Shown: positions 9,234 to 17,736, counted from the first letter of the stretch. The stretch is 64,000 nucleotides of DNA from Lachnospiraceae bacterium (GCA_017483735.1 JAFUVF010000023.1:1-64000), one strand, 5' to 3'. Notes: generated by a model from the letters alone, not told the origin. Numbers and translations: made by a program.

Positions 9234-10676
9234 GTGAATTTAAGTCTTGTATTATATATAATCGGAAGCATTTTACAGTTTGAGGCAGGCTTTATGCTGC
9301 TTCCTGCCATAACCGGACTGATATACGGTGAATATACCGAGGCTCTCACATATTTAGGGGTAGCTGTGCTGTGCCTTTTGTGTGGCTTTGCACTTAAGCT
9401 TGCAAAGCCCGAAAACAGGGATTTATATATGAGGGACGGCTTTGCCGCAGTGGCGCTTAGCTGGATATTCATATCCGCCTTCGGAGCCTTTCCCTTTGTG
9501 GCCACGGGAGAGATACCAAACTATATAGACGCTCTCTTTGAGGCAAGCTCCGGCTTTACCACCACAGGTGCAAGCATCCTTTCTAATGTGGAGGCGCTCT
9601 CCCATGCATCGCTGTTTTGGCGAAGCTTCACACACTGGATAGGCGGAATGGGAGTATTTGTATTCATAATGGCGATTCTTCCCATGATGGGCGCATCCAC
9701 AATGAATCTGATGAAGGCGGAAAGCACCGGTCCCTCCGTCGGCAAGCTAGTTCCCAGGGTAAAGGATACAGCCAAGATACTCTACGGGCTCTATATAGCA
9801 ATGACCATAATAGGCACTATCGTCTATCTTCTTTCGGGAATGAACCTCTTTGAAGCCCTCACGATGATATTCGGAACCGTGGGAACCGGGGGCTTCGGCA
9901 TATACAACGACTCTATAGCCTCCTTCACACCCCTGCAGCAGAACATGATCACGCTGTTTATGATTCTTTCCGGAGTAAACTATTCCGTGTATTTCTGTAT
10001 AATAAGAGGACAGTTCAAGGAGGCGTTCTCCTTGGAGGAGGTAAAATGGTATTTCATAATAATATTTGCCTCTGCCATAATGATAGCCATTGACATACGA
10101 AATATGTACCCCAATCCGGGAGTTGCTCTCCGTCACTCCTTCTTCCAGGTGGGCTCAATAATCACAACCACAGGCTACTCCACGGTGGATTTTGATATGT
10201 GGTCACAATTTTCGAAGACAATCCTTGTAATGCTGATGTTCATAGGCGCCTGTGCAGGCTCTACGGGGGGCGGGATCAAGGTATCACGCATCCTCATTCT
10301 CCTCAAATCCGTGAGAAAAGAGGTAAATATGATGATTCATCCCCATATGGTAAAGCGCATCTCCGTAAACGGTAAGCCCCTGCAGGATGAAACGCTCCGC
10401 TCCACCAACGTCTTCATTGCGATATATTTCGTGCTATTCTTCATATCCGTGCTTATAATCGGTGTGGACGAGCTTGATTTCACAACGAACTTTACGGCGG
10501 TGGCTGCTACAATAAACAATATCGGCCCGGGACTGAATGCTGTGGGGCCATCGCACAATTTTGCGCTGTATTCGGACTTGTCCAAGCTTGTGCTGATATT
10601 CAATATGCTGGCAGGCAGGCTTGAACTCTTCCCCATGCTCATAATATTTGCCCCATCCTGCTGGAAAAAATATTGA
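9234..10676 (+). CDS. trkH: Trk potassium uptake channel subunit TrkH
   Basis: The membrane pore subunit, 480 residues. The four selectivity loops of the TrkH/KtrB family are visible as SSGFTTTGAS, FGTVGTGGFG, STVDFDMW after ITTTGY, and NNIGPGLN. The start is a GTG at 9234, five bases after the trkA stop, with GGAGG and AAGG near the end of trkA as ribosome sites. The C-terminus GRLELFPMLIIFAP is typical for the family, so the gene is complete. Confidence 0.95.
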   Translation: MNLSLVLYIIGSILQFEAGFMLLPAITGLIYGEYTEALTYLGVAVLCLLCGFALKLAKPENRDLYMRDGFAAVALSWIFISAFGAFPFVATGEIPNYIDALFEASSGFTTTGASILSNVEALSHASLFWRSFTHWIGGMGVFVFIMAILPMMGASTMNLMKAESTGPSVGKLVPRVKDTAKILYGLYIAMTIIGTIVYLLSGMNLFEALTMIFGTVGTGGFGIYNDSIASFTPLQQNMITLFMILSGVNYSVYFCIIRGQFKEAFSLEEVKWYFIIIFASAIMIAIDIRNMYPNPGVALRHSFFQVGSIITTTGYSTVDFDMWSQFSKTILVMLMFIGACAGSTGGGIKVSRILILLKSVRKEVNMMIHPHMVKRISVNGKPLQDETLRSTNVFIAIYFVLFFISVLIIGVDELDFTTNFTAVAATINNIGPGLNAVGPSHNFALYSDLSKLVLIFNMLAGRLELFPMLIIFAPSCWKKY

Positions 10677-10692
10677 TTGTTTACAATTTTTT

Positions 10693-10712
10693 AAGTTAGT
10701 TTATTCTAACTT
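10693..10712. promoter_or_regulatory. Operator-like palindrome next to the DtxR-family gene promoter
   Basis: Perfect inverted repeat AAGTTAG-TTTATT-CTAACTT directly upstream of the -35 box of the regulator gene. Its TTAG...CTAA halves resemble DtxR-type metal boxes, so autoregulation is plausible. It is not followed by a T run and so is less likely to be the trkH terminator. Confidence 0.5.
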
Positions 10713-10715
10713 TAC

Positions 10716-10744
10716 TTGAAAAAGCATATTCCCTGTGCTATAGT
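10716..10744 (+). promoter_or_regulatory. Promoter of the DtxR/MntR-family regulator gene
   Basis: TTGAAA (10716-10721), 17-base spacer, TATAGT (10739-10744). The gene begins 40 bases downstream with a GGAGG ribosome site at 10772-10776. Confidence 0.75.
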
Positions 10745-10784
10745 CTGTTTTAAGGGAATTCGATAGCGATTGGAGGTATTTCAA

Positions 10785-11165
10785 ATGAAAAGCAATGAAT
10801 CAAGCGAGGATTATCTCGAGACAATACTTATACTTTCGGAGAAGCTTCCTGTTGTAAGAAGCGTGGATATAGCCTCTGAGCTTGGCTTCAAAAAGTCCTC
10901 CGTCTCGGTGGCGATGAAAAATCTGCGGGAGAAGGAGCAGATAAATGTTACCAAGGAAGGATATATATATCTTACCGATGAGGGAAAAAAGATTGCCGAA
11001 ATGATATATGAAAGGCACAAATTCCTGACAAAATGGCTGGTTGCTCTGGGTGTGGACGAGGAAATTGCCTCCGAGGATGCCTGCCGTATTGAGCATGTTA
11101 TCTCAAAGGAGAGCTTCGCCGCACTTAAGGAAAATGTAAAAAACTGCTCTAATCATTCCATGTGA
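10785..11165 (+). CDS. DtxR/MntR-family metal-dependent transcriptional regulator
   Basis: A 126-residue DNA-binding repressor with a winged-helix domain (VRSVDIASELGFKKSSVSVAM) and a short dimerisation domain; the SH3-like third domain is absent, as in MntR. Likely metal ligands by comparison with MntR are Asp and Glu in EDYLETI, His in ERHKFL, and Glu/Glu/His in EDACRIEHVIS. The ATG at 10785 is chosen because GGAGG lies 8 bases upstream; a TTG at 10770 would place that ribosome site inside the gene. The last 17 bases overlap the convergent transglutaminase-like gene. No metal transporter is next to it, so its targets lie elsewhere or include itself. Confidence 0.9.
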   Translation: MKSNESSEDYLETILILSEKLPVVRSVDIASELGFKKSSVSVAMKNLREKEQINVTKEGYIYLTDEGKKIAEMIYERHKFLTKWLVALGVDEEIASEDACRIEHVISKESFAALKENVKNCSNHSM

Positions 11166-12747
11166 CGATATTGTGATACAGTCTGTAATATCCTCCGCCT
11201 ATGCTCTGCGCCTGCAGGTTTATGGCAAATTTGTTCATTCCCAGCTGCTTTAGGGCATCATTCACATAGCCATCCTGATATTTTCCGGAATTGTATTCAT
11301 ATTCCAGAGTTGACCAAAGATTTGCATCCACCACACTTGTAAACATCACATCTCCGCTTCCTGCGTTTATAAGCTTGTTTTTGGCATCCGCATAGTATGC
11401 CGAAAGCGTACTCAGCACATCAGCCTCGGACACGCCGGCAGCATTCAGCGCATTCCTTGCACTCTCGGGATCCGCAGAGGCGGGCGTGGTATAGTTTTCC
11501 GGATCAGTTATGTCCTCCTGCCCTTCCTTGCCACCATACTCCGTGGCATTGCAGTCCGGCAAATCCACGGACATATTCTTTCTGATATGGGTTGCAACAA
11601 AATCCTTGTCCGTGCGGTTGAAGTAATTGTAGGTGGAGGGAGCGGTGTCGTCCCATGTGACATCCACATTGTAATAGCCATCATAGAGCTTTACAATATT
11701 CCACGCATGATCCTCTCCTGCATAACCGGTGCAGTAATATGTGGGGATACCGAGCTTTTGCATTATATACTGAAAGGCTCTCGCATAGCCCGCACAGACG
11801 CTCTGACCGTTTACAAGAGCCGAATATGCACTCTGATTCATGGCTGCGGAAGCGTTGTAAGACACATGAGATATGAGGTAGTCATGCACTGCCTTCTCCT
11901 TCTCATAATCGGTTTTTAGATTCTTTGCGCTGTCATAAATTACCTTTGCAGCGTTCTCGAACTTTATCTTTGCAGCATCTATGTCCGTGAGATAATATTT
12001 CATCGTTATTTCGATGACGGTATCGTCCGCAAGATGCTTTGCGGTATAGCCTGTCTCCACCCAGAAAAGCTCCGGATGATCGTTAAACACCGCCTCAAAT
12101 ACACGCTTTAAGCTGTCCGCCTTTATTGTCACAACAGGCGCAAACGTACGTGTAACCTTCTTCGCATTTGCATATATCTGTTTGTACACCTTCTGCTCGT
12201 CTGCATCGAGCATACCATAATATGGATATATTTCCGTATCGAAGGTCTCATTGTCTCCGGTTTCTCCGGTATTCAGGCTCTTTTTCAGATTCTCTGCATC
12301 CTTATCCGAAATCTGCCTGTCATCATCCCTGACACCGTCATAGCCGTGAAGATTTTTCACGTTGTCGGGAGTTTTAACAGTCTTTTCCGAGGGAGTGATC
12401 TTCTCCGTGGAGGTGCTTGTATTCCCTGTATCAGTGCCATTGTATTCCATAGGAGCTGTCGGAAGATCTACGGTAACGGGGATGGGCTCATCCGAATTGA
12501 CGGCTATTGTCCCCTCTATGGGACCGGCGGCAGGCTCGTCTGCGCCCGGTGCTGCAGGAGGAGTGTTCTCCGGCTTGTCCGCATACTGTTCCGTATGCTT
12601 CTGCACGAAGGAATTAAGCCCGCTGCTCCTTGTAAAATCAGCAATGGACTCCGTTACATCAGGATTGGACGCAATAGCAAGTATCCCGGCACATAATATC
12701 ACTATAAAGGCAGCAAGCCCGTAAAAAATTCCTTTTAAAATCTTCAT
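11149..12747 (-). CDS. Membrane-anchored transglutaminase-like cysteine protein
   Basis: 532 residues with an N-terminal signal anchor (about 7-27), a Pro/Thr/Ser/Glu-rich linker to about residue 170 and a transglutaminase-like (papain-fold) domain. The triad is visible: Cys318 in GQSVCAGYARAF, His347 in EDHAWNIV and Asp362 in NVDVTWDD. The protein should face outside. Such domains act as proteases or cross-linking enzymes at the cell surface; the substrate is unknown. About 85 AT-rich bases separate it from the S26-type peptidase gene upstream, so it may be the last gene of that unit or have its own promoter. The 3' end overlaps the convergent regulator gene. Confidence 0.88.
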   Translation of the reverse strand: MKILKGIFYGLAAFIVILCAGILAIASNPDVTESIADFTRSSGLNSFVQKHTEQYADKPENTPPAAPGADEPAAGPIEGTIAVNSDEPIPVTVDLPTAPMEYNGTDTGNTSTSTEKITPSEKTVKTPDNVKNLHGYDGVRDDDRQISDKDAENLKKSLNTGETGDNETFDTEIYPYYGMLDADEQKVYKQIYANAKKVTRTFAPVVTIKADSLKRVFEAVFNDHPELFWVETGYTAKHLADDTVIEITMKYYLTDIDAAKIKFENAAKVIYDSAKNLKTDYEKEKAVHDYLISHVSYNASAAMNQSAYSALVNGQSVCAGYARAFQYIMQKLGIPTYYCTGYAGEDHAWNIVKLYDGYYNVDVTWDDTAPSTYNYFNRTDKDFVATHIRKNMSVDLPDCNATEYGGKEGQEDITDPENYTTPASADPESARNALNAAGVSEADVLSTLSAYYADAKNKLINAGSGDVMFTSVVDANLWSTLEYEYNSGKYQDGYVNDALKQLGMNKFAINLQAQSIGGGYYRLYHNIVTWND

Positions 12748-12832
12748 ATCAATTCCTTAATCAAATTATCCCGCTATATATATCGACAAATTCAAGTAAA
12801 TTGATTATAACACTAATTTGATGTTTTTTAAA

Positions 12833-13291
12833 TCATAAATCGGAAACTCTGCTCCTAAATGGAGCCAGCAGCTTAGTTACCAACGGATGTATCGGGCGGA
12901 ATATAAGCATGATGTTCCAATAAATTATGTAAACCAAATTATCTGCAGACACCTTTTTCCCTTTTCGAACAAACCCCGTCATTATGCCCTTTATCTGCTC
13001 ACGCTTCAAGGGTCCCTCTATTACCCATTGATTGTCGCCAACCATATAGAAGCCTTCGCCCTTCTTTTTCTGTATCCTGTGAAGCACCAATATACCGCTG
13101 TCACGGCGGTATAGCACCACTGCTCCCCTCTTAAGCTTAGTTTCATCCTCTACGGGAGAGACGATTGCCTCATCCCTGCCGTTTGTAAAAAGAGGATACA
13201 TACTCCAGCCGTCCGGATGAAACTGGACAGAAGCGCCGGAGCTTATAAGCTTCTCTATATCTATTTTTTCTTGGTTATCTAACCGGTTCAT
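12833..13291 (-). CDS. S24/S26-type signal peptidase-like protein (Ser-His dyad)
   Basis: 152 residues related to type I signal peptidases but of the SipW/Sec11-like kind. The nucleophile is Ser30 in DGWSMYP, the base is probably His71 in LVLHRIQ (where bacterial enzymes have Lys), and the GDN box is at 85-87. A hydrophobic stretch near the C-terminus (VYIIYWNIMLIF) could hold it in the membrane. It lies 24 bases after the ABC exporter gene and two genes after the two leader-bearing proteins, so it is a good candidate to cut them. Small peptidases of this kind recur beside PqqD and HprK-like genes in Firmicutes. Confidence 0.85.
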   Translation of the reverse strand: MNRLDNQEKIDIEKLISSGASVQFHPDGWSMYPLFTNGRDEAIVSPVEDETKLKRGAVVLYRRDSGILVLHRIQKKKGEGFYMVGDNQWVIEGPLKREQIKGIMTGFVRKGKKVSADNLVYIIYWNIMLIFRPIHPLVTKLLAPFRSRVSDL

Positions 13292-13315
13292 CGGGAAGCC
13301 TTTAGTTTATATAAC

Positions 13316-15103
13316 TCAAAAAACCTGACTCATCTCATCGATTTCTTCTTGATTCAATACGACACACTTCCTATCACGTATCGCATAAACTCTGGTGCAG
13401 GCGGACAAAACCGTGGGACGGTGTGTGGTTACTATGCACGTACGAGGATATTCGTCCTTCATAATATTCTTCAAAACCTTCCTCTCCGTTGCGACATCCA
13501 AAGCGGAGGTTGCCTCGTCCAAAAGAAGTATGGGCGATTTTCTAAGCAGCGACCTTGCTATGGAAAGGCGCTGTGCCTGTCCCTCCGAGAAGCCGCCTCC
13601 CCTCTCCTTTATCATACTATTTATGCCATCCGGAAGCTTCTCAACAAACTCCCATGCACATGCCGACTTTAGCGCATCTATTATCTCCTCGTCCGTGGCA
13701 TCTTCCTTTACATTCCTCATATTCTCCGCAATGGTACCTGAAAGCATCGTATTGCCCTGAGGCACATAGGAGAAGAGCTTTCTCGTAGAGGGCGTAAGAA
13801 GTATACGCTCCGCATAGCGATCGTTTCCGTCGCCTCCCACAACCTCCGCAGTACCGTCCTGTGTCTGCATAAGTGACAGAATGAGCCTCAGCATTGTGGT
13901 CTTTCCCTCGCCGGAGGGACCTACCAAGGCGACTATCTCGTGCGGGTGTGCCTCTATGTGTGCCCCCTCAAAAACCAGAGTTCCTGTCGCATAGGCGTAT
14001 TTTACATTGTTAAGCTCGAGGCTGATGCCCTTGTCTACATATTTATCACGGAATACCGCCACCGCATCATCATTTGAATAATCCTCCCTCGGCATCTCCA
14101 CAATGTCCATAAGACGTCCTGCGGAGGTGGTAAGGGAGATTGTACTGGGGATTATTGAGGTAATGCTTTTTAACGATGATGTAAGCTGCGATGATAATGA
14201 CAAAAACATCGTCATTGAACCATAGGTAATCGCTCCGCTCCACACTCTGTAAATTCCCCAGCCATATGCCGAATACGAAACCATCAGTCCAACTATTGAC
14301 ATAAGTAGTGAAGTCCATATGGACATGCGCTGAAACTCAAGATTCATGCTTATCAAATCCTTTTGATTCTGTCTGAGTCTTGATACATAAAGCTTAATCA
14401 AGTCAAAGGATTTTATTGTCTGTATGTTTGAAAATGCCTCCTGATTAAAGCCAGAAATTTTTGCAGACATCGCTGCTGTACGCTTATTATTATTTACCAT
14501 CCTCTTTAACAAAGTCTTTGACATAATCAAACTTACCGGCATACTCATAAAAGCAAAAATCACAAAAGTCCAATCATTTGTCAACATTACTCCCAACGCC
14601 ATAATAAATCTAAAAAGATTTATTGCAAAAGAGGGAATTGTACTAAGTATGGCAGTAGAAATAACGCTAGTATCCGAACCCCAGCGTGACAGAAGGTCTC
14701 CTGTGTGGTACGCCGTAAGAGATTCCCAATCTGTATTTAAAATTTTTTCAAATATATCACTACTGATTTCAGTGCTTACACGCATTGAAATAATATTGGA
14801 AATATATCCGGTAACCTGTCCGAGGAGGAGATTGAAAACGCTATATCCTATCAACATAGCAAAAGTTCTCAATACTGCTCCCGCCTGATGTCCGGTAATT
14901 ATGTCAACCATATCTCTGGATACAAAGCTGGATAAAATTCCCGTTACAGTTCCCAGCATACTTATCCCTGTGTATATAATCATAGCTAGCCAATATCTTC
15001 TTGCATAGACGTAGACCCAGAGTAGCTGCTTCCACATTTCTCCGAGTCGTCCCGCTTTGATTCTGCCTATATAAAATTGTATCCTCTCATTTATTACAGA
15101 CAT
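13316..15103 (-). CDS. ABC exporter, fused membrane and ATPase domains
   Basis: 595 residues. A type IV exporter membrane domain (six helices, about 35-320) is followed by an ATPase domain with Walker A GPSGEGKT (395-402), signature FSEGQ (505-509), Walker B ILLLDE (525-530) and H-loop His561. There is no N-terminal C39 peptidase domain, so leader removal would need a separate enzyme such as the S26-type protein just downstream. Substrates are likely the two leader-bearing proteins encoded upstream at 15199-16223. The ATG at 15103 has no ribosome site and sits about 7 bases after a -10 box, suggesting a leaderless message. Confidence 0.9.
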   Translation of the reverse strand: MSVINERIQFYIGRIKAGRLGEMWKQLLWVYVYARRYWLAMIIYTGISMLGTVTGILSSFVSRDMVDIITGHQAGAVLRTFAMLIGYSVFNLLLGQVTGYISNIISMRVSTEISSDIFEKILNTDWESLTAYHTGDLLSRWGSDTSVISTAILSTIPSFAINLFRFIMALGVMLTNDWTFVIFAFMSMPVSLIMSKTLLKRMVNNNKRTAAMSAKISGFNQEAFSNIQTIKSFDLIKLYVSRLRQNQKDLISMNLEFQRMSIWTSLLMSIVGLMVSYSAYGWGIYRVWSGAITYGSMTMFLSLSSQLTSSLKSITSIIPSTISLTTSAGRLMDIVEMPREDYSNDDAVAVFRDKYVDKGISLELNNVKYAYATGTLVFEGAHIEAHPHEIVALVGPSGEGKTTMLRLILSLMQTQDGTAEVVGGDGNDRYAERILLTPSTRKLFSYVPQGNTMLSGTIAENMRNVKEDATDEEIIDALKSACAWEFVEKLPDGINSMIKERGGGFSEGQAQRLSIARSLLRKSPILLLDEATSALDVATERKVLKNIMKDEYPRTCIVTTHRPTVLSACTRVYAIRDRKCVVLNQEEIDEMSQVF

Positions 15104-15109
15104 AGATTC

Positions 15110-15139
15110 AGTATATCACAATATGTGCATATTGTACAA
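15110..15139 (-). promoter_or_regulatory. Promoter with internal palindrome before the ABC exporter gene
   Basis: On the minus strand TTGTAC (15134-15139), 18-base spacer and TATACT (15110-15115). The spacer holds most of a perfect inverted repeat CAATATG-TG-CATATTG (15119-15134), a likely repressor site. Transcription would start at or near 15103, the first base of the start codon. Confidence 0.55.
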
Positions 15140-15144
15140 TCAAA

Positions 15145-15178
15145 CAAAAAAAGGATGCCGCACTTGCGACATCCTTTA
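15145..15178 (-). terminator. Intrinsic terminator after the first leader-bearing gene
   Basis: Minus-strand hairpin AAAGGATGTCGC / GCGGCATCCTTT with an AAGT loop, followed by a run of seven T. It separates the precursor gene from the ABC exporter gene, which then needs its own promoter. Confidence 0.8.
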
Positions 15179-15198
15179 AGTGTACATATTCGAATAAA

Positions 15199-15687
15199 TT
15201 AGCCGTTGGGGTGCTGGTTGCAAGCATAGCAGGTATTCATGGAACCACCAACAATTTCAAGCAATACTGTCTCATTAATAGAATTCGATTTAATACCAAT
15301 ATTAAATGTCTTGGACTCAGGACCAGCATTTGTATAATGCCACTCATTATATGCATTTAACTGAATAGTCCTATCATCAATTCGGCTAACAGTCATTTGA
15401 TTGTCCCAACCAGGATTATAGACATCAACAAGAGCAGGACCTGACAAAGTCAAAGTTCCATTAAATCCACCAGAGTGATGATTGGCTCTGTTGGGTGTTT
15501 TACTTGCGTCATGAATCCACTCTACATGCCAAATCATATACTCTTCTTCTAGGCGCAAATTGTCAGTCCAAGCACGATTGAAATACCAACAATCGCCTTC
15601 ACCATTAGTAACTGCGCCGCTGGCAGCAAATACGCCCTCTGCAAGGTTCTCGTTTTCAAGAACTACAGGACTCTCATAATTTTTCAT
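15199..15687 (-). CDS. Leader-bearing exported protein/precursor A
   Basis: 162 residues of unknown function. The N-terminus (YESP at 4-7, NLAEGVFAASGAV at 14-26) matches protein B at 15852-16223 residue for residue in spacing. There is no hydrophobic signal sequence, so the shared 26 residues look like a leader read by a dedicated exporter, with the cut near the AASGA block. The mature part is rich in Trp, Asn and Tyr, has GDCWYF, and ends in CYACNQHPNG (three Cys in all). The ATG at 15687 is chosen over a TTG two codons earlier because GAGGG lies 8-10 bases upstream. It has its own strong promoter and terminator. Confidence 0.8.
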   Translation of the reverse strand: MKNYESPVVLENENLAEGVFAASGAVTNGEGDCWYFNRAWTDNLRLEEEYMIWHVEWIHDASKTPNRANHHSGGFNGTLTLSGPALVDVYNPGWDNQMTVSRIDDRTIQLNAYNEWHYTNAGPESKTFNIGIKSNSINETVLLEIVGGSMNTCYACNQHPNG

Positions 15688-15750
15688 ATCCAATACCCTC
15701 TCCCTTTCCGTGTATAGACAGAAACCATTTACGTGTTAAAATTCACTCTT

Positions 15751-15779
15751 ATAATACATTATTTGCATAAATATGTCAA
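15751..15779 (-). promoter_or_regulatory. Near-consensus promoter of precursor A
   Basis: Minus strand: TTGACA (15774-15779), 17-base spacer, TATTAT (15751-15756). A 57-base leader with a GGGAGAGGG ribosome site follows. Confidence 0.85.
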
Positions 15780-15851
15780 CATATTGCATATATAGTAATA
15801 CTGCACAAATTTAGCATAGACTTTTTGTACACTTTTCACATTATATCTATG

Positions 15852-16223
15852 TTACATTGCCCAATCCGTAACCGCATCATCAGGGAGGTAACCCTTCTTT
15901 TCCCAACTGGGTTTGCGTTTTCCATTGTCAGTCTCATAACTCGAAGCATAATTACTGTCCACATAATGCGTCAGAAGCCCGCAGCCGTTCGCTGTGTTAG
16001 CGGGACATCCCAAGCATCCGAACTGCTGTTTATAGCCTCTGCTTTCTCCCTGCGCCCACTGTGAATAATCCGGAGCCTGCCACACCCCCTTCATATAGAT
16101 ACTGTCACATTTAATACCATTATCATTGGAATTGGCATCACTTGCCACAGCGCCACTTGAGGCAAATACATTTTCCGAAAGTTCCCCTGCGGGAACTATC
16201 ATAGGTTTCTCATACCTGTTCAT
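15852..16223 (-). CDS. Leader-bearing exported protein/precursor B, cysteine-rich
   Basis: 123 residues of unknown function. The N-terminus has YEKP at 4-7 and ELSENVFASSGAV at 14-26, the same signature and positions as protein A. The mature part carries five Cys, four of them in a compact block (GCLGCPANTANGCG) plus one in IKCDSIY, and many Trp/Tyr/Asn. A clustered-Cys core behind a common leader suggests a modified or disulphide-bonded peptide. The ribosome site AAGGAGAAG precedes the ATG. It is followed by gene A, then the ABC exporter and the S26-type peptidase. Confidence 0.8.
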   Translation of the reverse strand: MNRYEKPMIVPAGELSENVFASSGAVASDANSNDNGIKCDSIYMKGVWQAPDYSQWAQGESRGYKQQFGCLGCPANTANGCGLLTHYVDSNYASSYETDNGKRKPSWEKKGYLPDDAVTDWAM

Positions 16224-16286
16224 AATCTTCTTCTCCTTTTAAAATGATGTCTCAAAAAAGAGACTCTATCAACATATCCTGCTTAA

Positions 16287-16315
16287 ATAATAGCATTTTT
16301 ACCAATTTAGGTCAA
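16287..16315 (-). promoter_or_regulatory. Near-consensus promoter of precursor B
   Basis: Minus strand: TTGACC (16310-16315), 17-base spacer ending in TGC, TATTAT (16287-16292). It is of the same build as the promoter of precursor A, including the TATTAT -10. Confidence 0.85.
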
Positions 16316-16420
16316 CATAAATCCCAAAAAATAAGCATTATATTATATATACCTAAGGCCCGCTAAATCTCTGACAGCAATAATACCTATGCCATTATAC
16401 GTTCAATACATTCTCTGATA

Positions 16421-16804
16421 TTATTCTTTACAGTCTTTTAACATTTTTAGCCATTCCTCCACCAGATACAATGGGACATTCGTCATTCTCTCCTGTTTTT
16501 TGTAATCAGAAAGGGAAAATCTAAATCCGTAGGTCTCGCCATATTTTGTAAGGACACTTCTCAGGCTCTTGGAATTGAGGTTATACTCTGCTTTTACCTC
16601 TATAGGGTATACCTGTTCTCCCTGAATAACAAAGTCTATTTCAACAGAGTTCCTGTCATTGACATAATAATAGTATTGATTATTCCAGGCAGTTGCCAAC
16701 AATTGCGCCACATAATTTTCTGTAAAAGCACCTTTGTATTCAACAAACCCGGATTTTCCCGTCAATATTTCTTTAGCACCTGCATCGGACATAACCCCAA
16801 GCAA
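16421..16804 (-). pseudogene. C-terminal fragment of a DUF4143 (AAA_14-type) ATPase
   Basis: The 127 codons match only the DUF4143 end of the family, including a PD-(D/E)XK-like core (NSVEIDFVIQ followed by PIEVKAEY). The AAA domain with its P-loop should precede it by about 250 residues but is missing. The frame continues upstream for a few codons (LVSG) and then meets a TGA, and the sequence beyond has no related coding. This is a relic of a larger gene, not a functional short protein. Confidence 0.75.
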
Positions 16805-16888
16805 TCCTGAAACAAGTTGTCAAGGAAATATTCATTATTTTTAGTAAGAATTTGTGGAAATTTGGCTCGATTGAGCCGATTAATAGAA

Positions 16889-16920
16889 GATAAGGCGCAT
16901 AATTTCCTACACGCCTTATC
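16889..16920 (-). terminator. Hairpin terminator downstream of the Rpn-type gene
   Basis: GATAAGGCG ... CGCCTTATC, 9-base perfect arms with a 14-base loop, followed on the minus strand by TTCTATTAAT. It lies just after the stop of the gene at 16933. A second small hairpin GGCTC-GATT-GAGCC follows at about 16864-16877. Confidence 0.6.
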
Positions 16921-16932
16921 ATTGGAATTTGA

Positions 16933-17736
16933 TTATGCTTTCTGCTGTTGCGCAATACCTTTTACTTGGTCAAGCGTTAAACCTTCACCCTCTGCAATAT
17001 CTTCTAAAGACAGTCCCTTTGCCAGCCACCTCAGAACACTTTCAACTTTGGTTTGCCAACTTGCTGCTTTCGCAGTTTCATTTCTCATATCTTCCATGAC
17101 CTTGCACATAGCCGCCACTCCTTTCTCATCTTCTTTGAAATATCTGACCTTATCTGCCAACTGTTTGAAGTGCATATCGCTTGGATCAGTGCAAAAGAAG
17201 TCGTGCATTAACTTTCCCAATTCTGTTGCACTATTCTTGTCTGCTCCGTTCACATAGATGATATGCTCTCCATCATTGAATAACTCGTCAATATCCTCTA
17301 TCCGTCTTTCTATGCGGTATAGAGGTTTTCCTTTGCCTATCACATCATTTTCAGTAATGAAAATCACATATGTTTCGGGCAAATCCTTAAAATCCTCATT
17401 AGGGCTTAATAAGTGTGCATCAAGAATGCTTGAATGATACCTCGCACGCTTTCGATCGGCACCTTTGTCCGCCCGCTGTATTTCTATGTCAAACTCTGTG
17501 TTCTCACTATCCGTAGCGTCAATGTCGAGCCATATATCCCGCCCTAACAAGTTCTTCATAACTTTTTGCGTCTTGACACTCTTGACGGATAAATCGGGTT
17601 TGTTAAGGATGATGCGTAGAATAAGCTCCGTCCCCTCGATGTTGTCATCAAAGCAGGCGTTCATAAAGTCATCGTCTATCAGACGAAAGCCCCGTATTCT
17701 TTGTAAGTCCTCTTGGTGCTGTTGTTCTTTATCCAT
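16933..17736 (-). CDS. Rpn-family recombination-promoting nuclease / PD-(D/E)XK transposase-like protein
   Basis: 267 residues. The typical family start is visible (GFRLIDDDFMNACF), followed by the nuclease core with WLDIDATD and EFDIEIQRAD, in which Asp, Glu and Gln fit the PD-(D/E)XK pattern. The C-terminus carries the usual charged helical end (WLAKGLSLEDIAEGEGL, a Rpn tail repeat). Rpn proteins promote RecA-independent recombination in E. coli and occur in many copies. The ATG at 17736 is preferred because the family start begins there; a TTG at 17775 would add 13 residues. Neighbours are other mobile-element relics. Confidence 0.85.
   Translation of the reverse strand: MDKEQQHQEDLQRIRGFRLIDDDFMNACFDDNIEGTELILRIILNKPDLSVKSVKTQKVMKNLLGRDIWLDIDATDSENTEFDIEIQRADKGADRKRARYHSSILDAHLLSPNEDFKDLPETYVIFITENDVIGKGKPLYRIERRIEDIDELFNDGEHIIYVNGADKNSATELGKLMHDFFCTDPSDMHFKQLADKVRYFKEDEKGVAAMCKVMEDMRNETAKAASWQTKVESVLRWLAKGLSLEDIAEGEGLTLDQVKGIAQQQKA

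Noticed and set aside
10693..10712. Terminator of the trkH transcript
   Set aside because: The stem is A/T-rich and not followed by a T run; its place next to the -35 box fits an operator better.
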